Below are positions 6,303 to 8,355 of a stretch of 8,355 nt of DNA, in pieces. Source of the stretch: Cyanobacteriota bacterium (GTDB lineage: Bacteria > Cyanobacteriota > Cyanobacteriia > Phormidesmidales > Phormidesmidaceae); NCBI GenBank assembly GCA_027619675.1, contig JAQCHG010000045.1, forward strand, positions 1 to 8,355. Direction: 5' to 3'. Under the pieces are notes generated by a model. The model was not told the DNA's origin. It made no database searches and saw only the letters and a list, made by a program, of their open reading frames with translations. A program made the translations under genes and the position numbers. Position 1 is the first letter of the stretch; every line of letters begins with the position of its first letter.

Positions 6303-6632
6303 GGGCTGGGCCAATTCAAGTCCGGATCAAGAGCCTACACATTGCACCGGGCGCAGGGGACTGCGCCCCTACGGTTTCTGGGGTGTTTCCAAGGGGCGAT
6401 CGCTGAATCTTACTAAATTTTCTGGCAGGGCATGTTCTAGCTCTCCATCCCCTCCATCCCCCCATCTCCCTAGTTGAGCCTGGCGCGAATAACCCTACCT
6501 TCTAACTCCCTCCTTCGGCTTCGCTCAGGACAGGTATCTCCCATTCTCCCCAGCTCCCCCGCCCAAGGAAACGGTTGGCAAACTTACGCCGCGCTGGACT
6601 AGTTCCCCATCCTAAAGAGTACGTTCACGCCG
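6303..6632. other. 330-bp intergenic region of repeat-like spacer sequence
   Basis: No credible coding frame is present. The region lies between the convergent Vat-like gene and the MESH1-like gene. It holds a GC-rich hairpin (6349-6368), a HIP1 site (6396-6403), pyrimidine-rich runs of the CTCCATCCCC type (about 6439-6472 and 6506-6560), and CTTCGGCTTCGCTCAGGACA at about 6513-6532. That last string resembles a motif seen repeatedly between cyanobacterial genes. No clear T-tailed terminator is visible for either flanking gene. Confidence 0.6.
6349..6368. repeat. GC-rich hairpin of a dispersed repeat type
   Basis: GGGCGCAG at 6349-6356 pairs perfectly with CTGCGCCC at 6361-6368 around the tetraloop GGGA, and CTACGG follows. 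The GGGCGCAG...CTGCGCCCCTAC pattern is like the GTAGGGGCG-type repeats found between genes in many cyanobacteria. It lies 47 bp after the Vat-like stop and might act as an mRNA 3'-end stabiliser. A T run is missing, so it is not a standard terminator. Confidence 0.55.
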
Positions 6633-7196
6633 CTAACCCTCGGCTACCTCCGGCGGCAGCGCTGCAATTGCCCCCTGATAGGTCTGGTCAAACAGGGTTT
6701 CTAACCCGCCATGGGTGCCCCGCAGTTGGTCCACCACCTGCTTAGCCCAGTGGCAATAGTCCCGGCGGCGGGCCACTGTCCAGTCCGTTGGGGGGGCTTG
6801 GGTCAAATCCTGGAGATTGGCGATTTTGTCCACCAGTTTCACCAGCTTGGCGCGATCGCAGAGGTGGGCGGCATGGTCAATTTGCCGCTGTTTTCGCACC
6901 GCCTTGGGCAGGGATTTATCGTCGGTGACCTGGGCCACCACCGCCGCCACTTCGGGGCCAAAGTGATGTTCTAAATCCGTTAGGGTGGCTTCGGTGTCTT
7001 CTACCGTGTCGTGGAGCAGGGCGGCGGCCAGCACAATGGGGTCGCTCACCCCCGCTTGATCCCACAGGAGGTAGGCCAAGGCAATGGGATGGTTGATGTA
7101 GGGAATGGCGTCGGGGCCTTTGCGGCGCTGGTGACGGTGGTGGTGGGCAGCAAAGTGCAGTGCCCGCAGCAGGTCGGGGGTGGCCAGGGGGGTCAT
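6633..7196 (-). CDS. MESH1-type HD-domain small alarmone hydrolase, (p)ppGpp pyrophosphohydrolase
   Basis: A stand-alone HD hydrolase of 187 residues that aligns with metazoan MESH1 and with the hydrolase domain of SpoT/Rel. It would remove the 3'-pyrophosphate of (p)ppGpp; MESH1 also hydrolyses NADPH to NADH. The metal and catalytic set is complete and offset by one from human MESH1: H36 in YINHP, H62-D63 and E66-D67 in LLHDTVEDTEAT, D123 and N127 in KLVKLVDKIANLQDL. QRRKGPDAIPYINHP (23-37) and TDDKSLPK (91-98) are further family marks. There is no synthetase, TGS or ACT domain, as expected for the short form. The ATG at 7196 overlaps the TGA of the preceding gene (ATGA at 7196-7193), so translation is probably coupled. 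The HD family call is very strong; the exact substrate is inferred. Confidence 0.93.
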   Translation of the reverse strand: MTPLATPDLLRALHFAAHHHRHQRRKGPDAIPYINHPIALAYLLWDQAGVSDPIVLAAALLHDTVEDTEATLTDLEHHFGPEVAAVVAQVTDDKSLPKAVRKQRQIDHAAHLCDRAKLVKLVDKIANLQDLTQAPPTDWTVARRRDYCHWAKQVVDQLRGTHGGLETLFDQTYQGAIAALPPEVAEG

Positions 7197-7636
7197 AGGG
7201 TGCCGTCGCTGGTGGACACGGAATTGAACACTTCAAACACCTGGCGGCAACATTGCTTGAGGCGATCGCCCACGCTGCTGTCGGGGGCAAGATTGCCCGT
7301 GAACCCCCAGCGGTGAATGGTAGACAGGTTCCACTGCTTACCGCGATGGTCAAACCCTGCCACCTCTAGGCCGATGACCCGCTTTTCCCCTCGGCGTTCC
7401 CCTGGGCAAAAGCGAATCTGCACCAGCAAGCTGCGGCATTGAAAGCGGCGGCTAACCCCAGGGAAATGGAACCCCAGGTCAATGGAGTCGGGGTCTACCT
7501 GGGATTGGGTGTCTTGGTCATTGGCCCAGGGTTTCAGATCGACCCGCAAATCGGGAAATTCCGTCTTAAAGAGGCGGACGACGGTGGCAATCTTGCTGGC
7601 GAATTCAATGCTGGTGGCCTGTTCCGCTGCGTTCAC
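7193..7636 (-). CDS. Conserved-looking hypothetical protein, first gene of operon with MESH1-type hydrolase
   Basis: I do not recognise this 147-residue protein. It is soluble, with no signal peptide or membrane segment. An N-terminal helix (about 3-28, with KIATVVRLFKTEFPD) precedes a beta-rich core containing DPDSIDLGFHFPGVSRRFQC (48-67), LLVQIRF (70-76), RVIGLEVAGFDHRGKQWN (86-103) and WGFTG. A cysteine-containing helix, DRLKQCCRQVFEVFNS, follows near the end. The start is GTG at 7636-7634, supported by AAGGTG at 7646-7641; no in-frame ATG gives a sensible alternative. The stop overlaps the start of the MESH1-like gene by four bases, which implies one mRNA and coupled translation, so a related or regulatory role is plausible. 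I have a vague impression of similar proteins in other cyanobacteria but cannot name a domain. Confidence 0.8.
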   Translation of the reverse strand: MNAAEQATSIEFASKIATVVRLFKTEFPDLRVDLKPWANDQDTQSQVDPDSIDLGFHFPGVSRRFQCRSLLVQIRFCPGERRGEKRVIGLEVAGFDHRGKQWNLSTIHRWGFTGNLAPDSSVGDRLKQCCRQVFEVFNSVSTSDGTL

Positions 7637-7671
7637 GCTTCACCTTTTTTGTAAAAGCGAGATTAAAGTTT

Positions 7672-7700
7672 AGGATAACGAGTCTTTTCGTCACAGTTAA
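7672..7700 (-). promoter_or_regulatory. Candidate sigma-70-type promoter for the two-gene alarmone hydrolase operon
   Basis: On the minus strand, TTAACT (7700-7695) is followed after exactly 17 bp by TATCCT (7677-7672). Each matches four of six consensus positions. Transcription would start near 7665, about 30 nt before the GTG at 7636, with the ribosome site AAGGTG in the leader. The spacing and position are good and the sequence match is moderate. Confidence 0.4.
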
Positions 7701-7913
7701 CCTTGTAACCGATACTCCCCCGCCGCTAAACCCCGATTCCCAAGGACTTCAGCCTTTCTTAAGAACTCCAGGACAAGATCAGGGGCAGACATGGGGATGG
7801 GCACTCGCCGCCGGGATCGCGATCGCCCGATTGCCATGGCGACCACCCTAGGGCGGATGCATTCCGGCATGGGTAGCCTGGATGGGGGGATGGCCGCCAC
7901 TTGCCCTGGGGGA
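7701..7913. other. Intergenic region between fructosamine kinase and the operon; no gene recognised
   Basis: Apart from a HIP1 site embedded in GGGATCGCGATCGCCCG (7814-7830), nothing is identified. A minus-strand frame from ATG 7793 to about 7697 reads like a short helix, with VLEFLRKAEVLGNRGLAAGE. It has no ribosome site and no family I can name; it may be chance or a fragment. No terminator is evident after the kinase stop at 7914. Confidence 0.4.
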
Positions 7914-8355
7914 TCAGCGCAAAAGCTGATCGATCATGCGGTTGGCTTGGGAGCCATAGCCACCGCCAAACAAGTTGAAGTGATTGACGATGTGATACAG
8001 GTTGTAGAGAATTTTGCGCCGCTCATAGCCGGCATCTAAGGGATAGGCGGCGTTGTAGCCTTCGTAAAAGGGGGCGGGAAAACCGCCAAACAATTCCGTC
8101 ATGGCGATGTCTACTTCGCGATCGCCGTAATAGGTGGCGGGGTCGAGAATCACGGGTTCCCCCCCTCGGGTGACGGCGGCATTGCCGGACCACAGATCCC
8201 CATGCACCAAGGCCGGGGTGGGGTCGTGACCCGACAGGAGTTCCGGCAGCGCCGCCAACAACTCGGATTCTCGGGGAAAATGGCCGCCCCGACGCTGGGC
8301 CAGCCGCAACTGAAATGTCAGCCGATGCTCGCGATAGAAGGTGACCCAATCTGGG
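7914..8355 (-). CDS. Fructosamine/ketosamine-3-kinase family protein, C-terminal half (5' end outside window)
   Basis: An ATP-dependent kinase of the FN3K family (aminoglycoside-phosphotransferase fold). It phosphorylates sugar moieties of glycated amines so that they detach, a protein-repair (deglycation) role. The frame enters at the right edge: codons from 8354 read PDWVTFYREHRL, a family motif, and the TGA is at 7916-7914. The 146 visible residues are about half of the usual 290 or so. The catalytic loop ALVHGDLWSGN (His51 to Asn58 of the fragment) and the metal-binding ILDPATYYGDREVDIAM are intact. The C-terminal signature FPAPFYEGYNAAYPL, then YNLYHIVNHFNLFGGGYGSQ, is also intact. A TTG at 8309 is inside the domain and is not the start. 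The N-terminal ATP-binding lobe lies outside the window. Confidence 0.94.
   Translation of the reverse strand, partial: PDWVTFYREHRLTFQLRLAQRRGGHFPRESELLAALPELLSGHDPTPALVHGDLWSGNAAVTRGGEPVILDPATYYGDREVDIAMTELFGGFPAPFYEGYNAAYPLDAGYERRKILYNLYHIVNHFNLFGGGYGSQANRMIDQLLR

Larger units (their letters stand above)
494..8125. repeat. Dispersed HIP1 octamers (GCGATCGC)
   Basis: The palindrome GCGATCGC occurs at 494, 552, 886, 1098, 1120, 2772, 3886, 4159, 4607, 5130, 6169, 6396, 6852, 7262, 7819 and 8118 (first base, found by eye, so some may be missed). This is far above chance and is the hallmark of many cyanobacterial chromosomes. Sites fall both inside genes and between them; no array structure is seen. 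Confidence 0.95.

Noticed and set aside
7697..7900. 67-codon minus-strand frame ending LAAGEYRLQG
   Set aside because: No ribosome site or known family; the start region overlaps a HIP1-rich palindrome. Left as unassigned intergenic sequence.
7791..8039. 82-codon plus-strand frame across the fructosamine kinase end
   Set aside because: Mostly antisense to conserved kinase sequence, low-complexity start rich in Gly, Arg and Met.
1..8355. CRISPR array, tRNA genes, insertion sequence ends, toxin-antitoxin pair
   Set aside because: No regularly spaced repeats, no tRNA-like T-loop and CCA ends, no transposase frame and no paired small toxin-antitoxin genes were seen on either strand.

Overview
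The window looks like chromosomal DNA from a moderately GC-rich cyanobacterium. The HIP1 octamer GCGATCGC occurs at least 16 times by eye, there is a DUF1825 gene (a family I know only from cyanobacteria), and rpsN is of the 100-residue, zinc-free cyanobacterial/plastid type. Short palindromic repeats of kinds common between cyanobacterial genes are also present. The codon-rich, HIP1-rich style would suit a Leptolyngbya- or Nodosilinea-like filamentous lineage, but the genus is a guess.

Layout, left to right. (1) The 3' two thirds or so of an XPB-type DNA helicase (+, cut by the left edge). (2) A remnant of a Uma2-family nuclease gene on the minus strand, with its 5' half missing. (3) rpsN (+), followed by a near-perfect 20-bp hairpin terminator shared with the convergent DUF1825 gene (-). 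(4) A J-domain/TPR protein (-), then a palindrome-rich gap of about 300 bp. (5) A TM2-SHOCT membrane protein (+) that converges on leuC (-), with a cyanobacterial palindromic repeat between them. (6) A Vat/XAT-family acetyltransferase (+), divergent from leuC. (7) A 330-bp gap of repeat-like sequence. (8) A two-gene minus-strand operon with an ATGA overlap: an unrecognised 147-residue protein followed by a MESH1-type small alarmone hydrolase. (9) The 3' half of a fructosamine/ketosamine-3-kinase gene (-, cut by the right edge).

Most of the genes are single housekeeping or accessory units in a mosaic of orientations. No CRISPR array, prophage, intact insertion sequence or large defence system is visible. 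The points most worth following up are the MESH1-like hydrolase translationally coupled to an uncharacterised protein, the palindromic intergenic region at 3269-3383 that can be folded as a three-way junction, the Vat-like acetyltransferase next to leuC, and the eroded Uma2 gene, which is easy to miss because its remaining frame has no usable early start codon.
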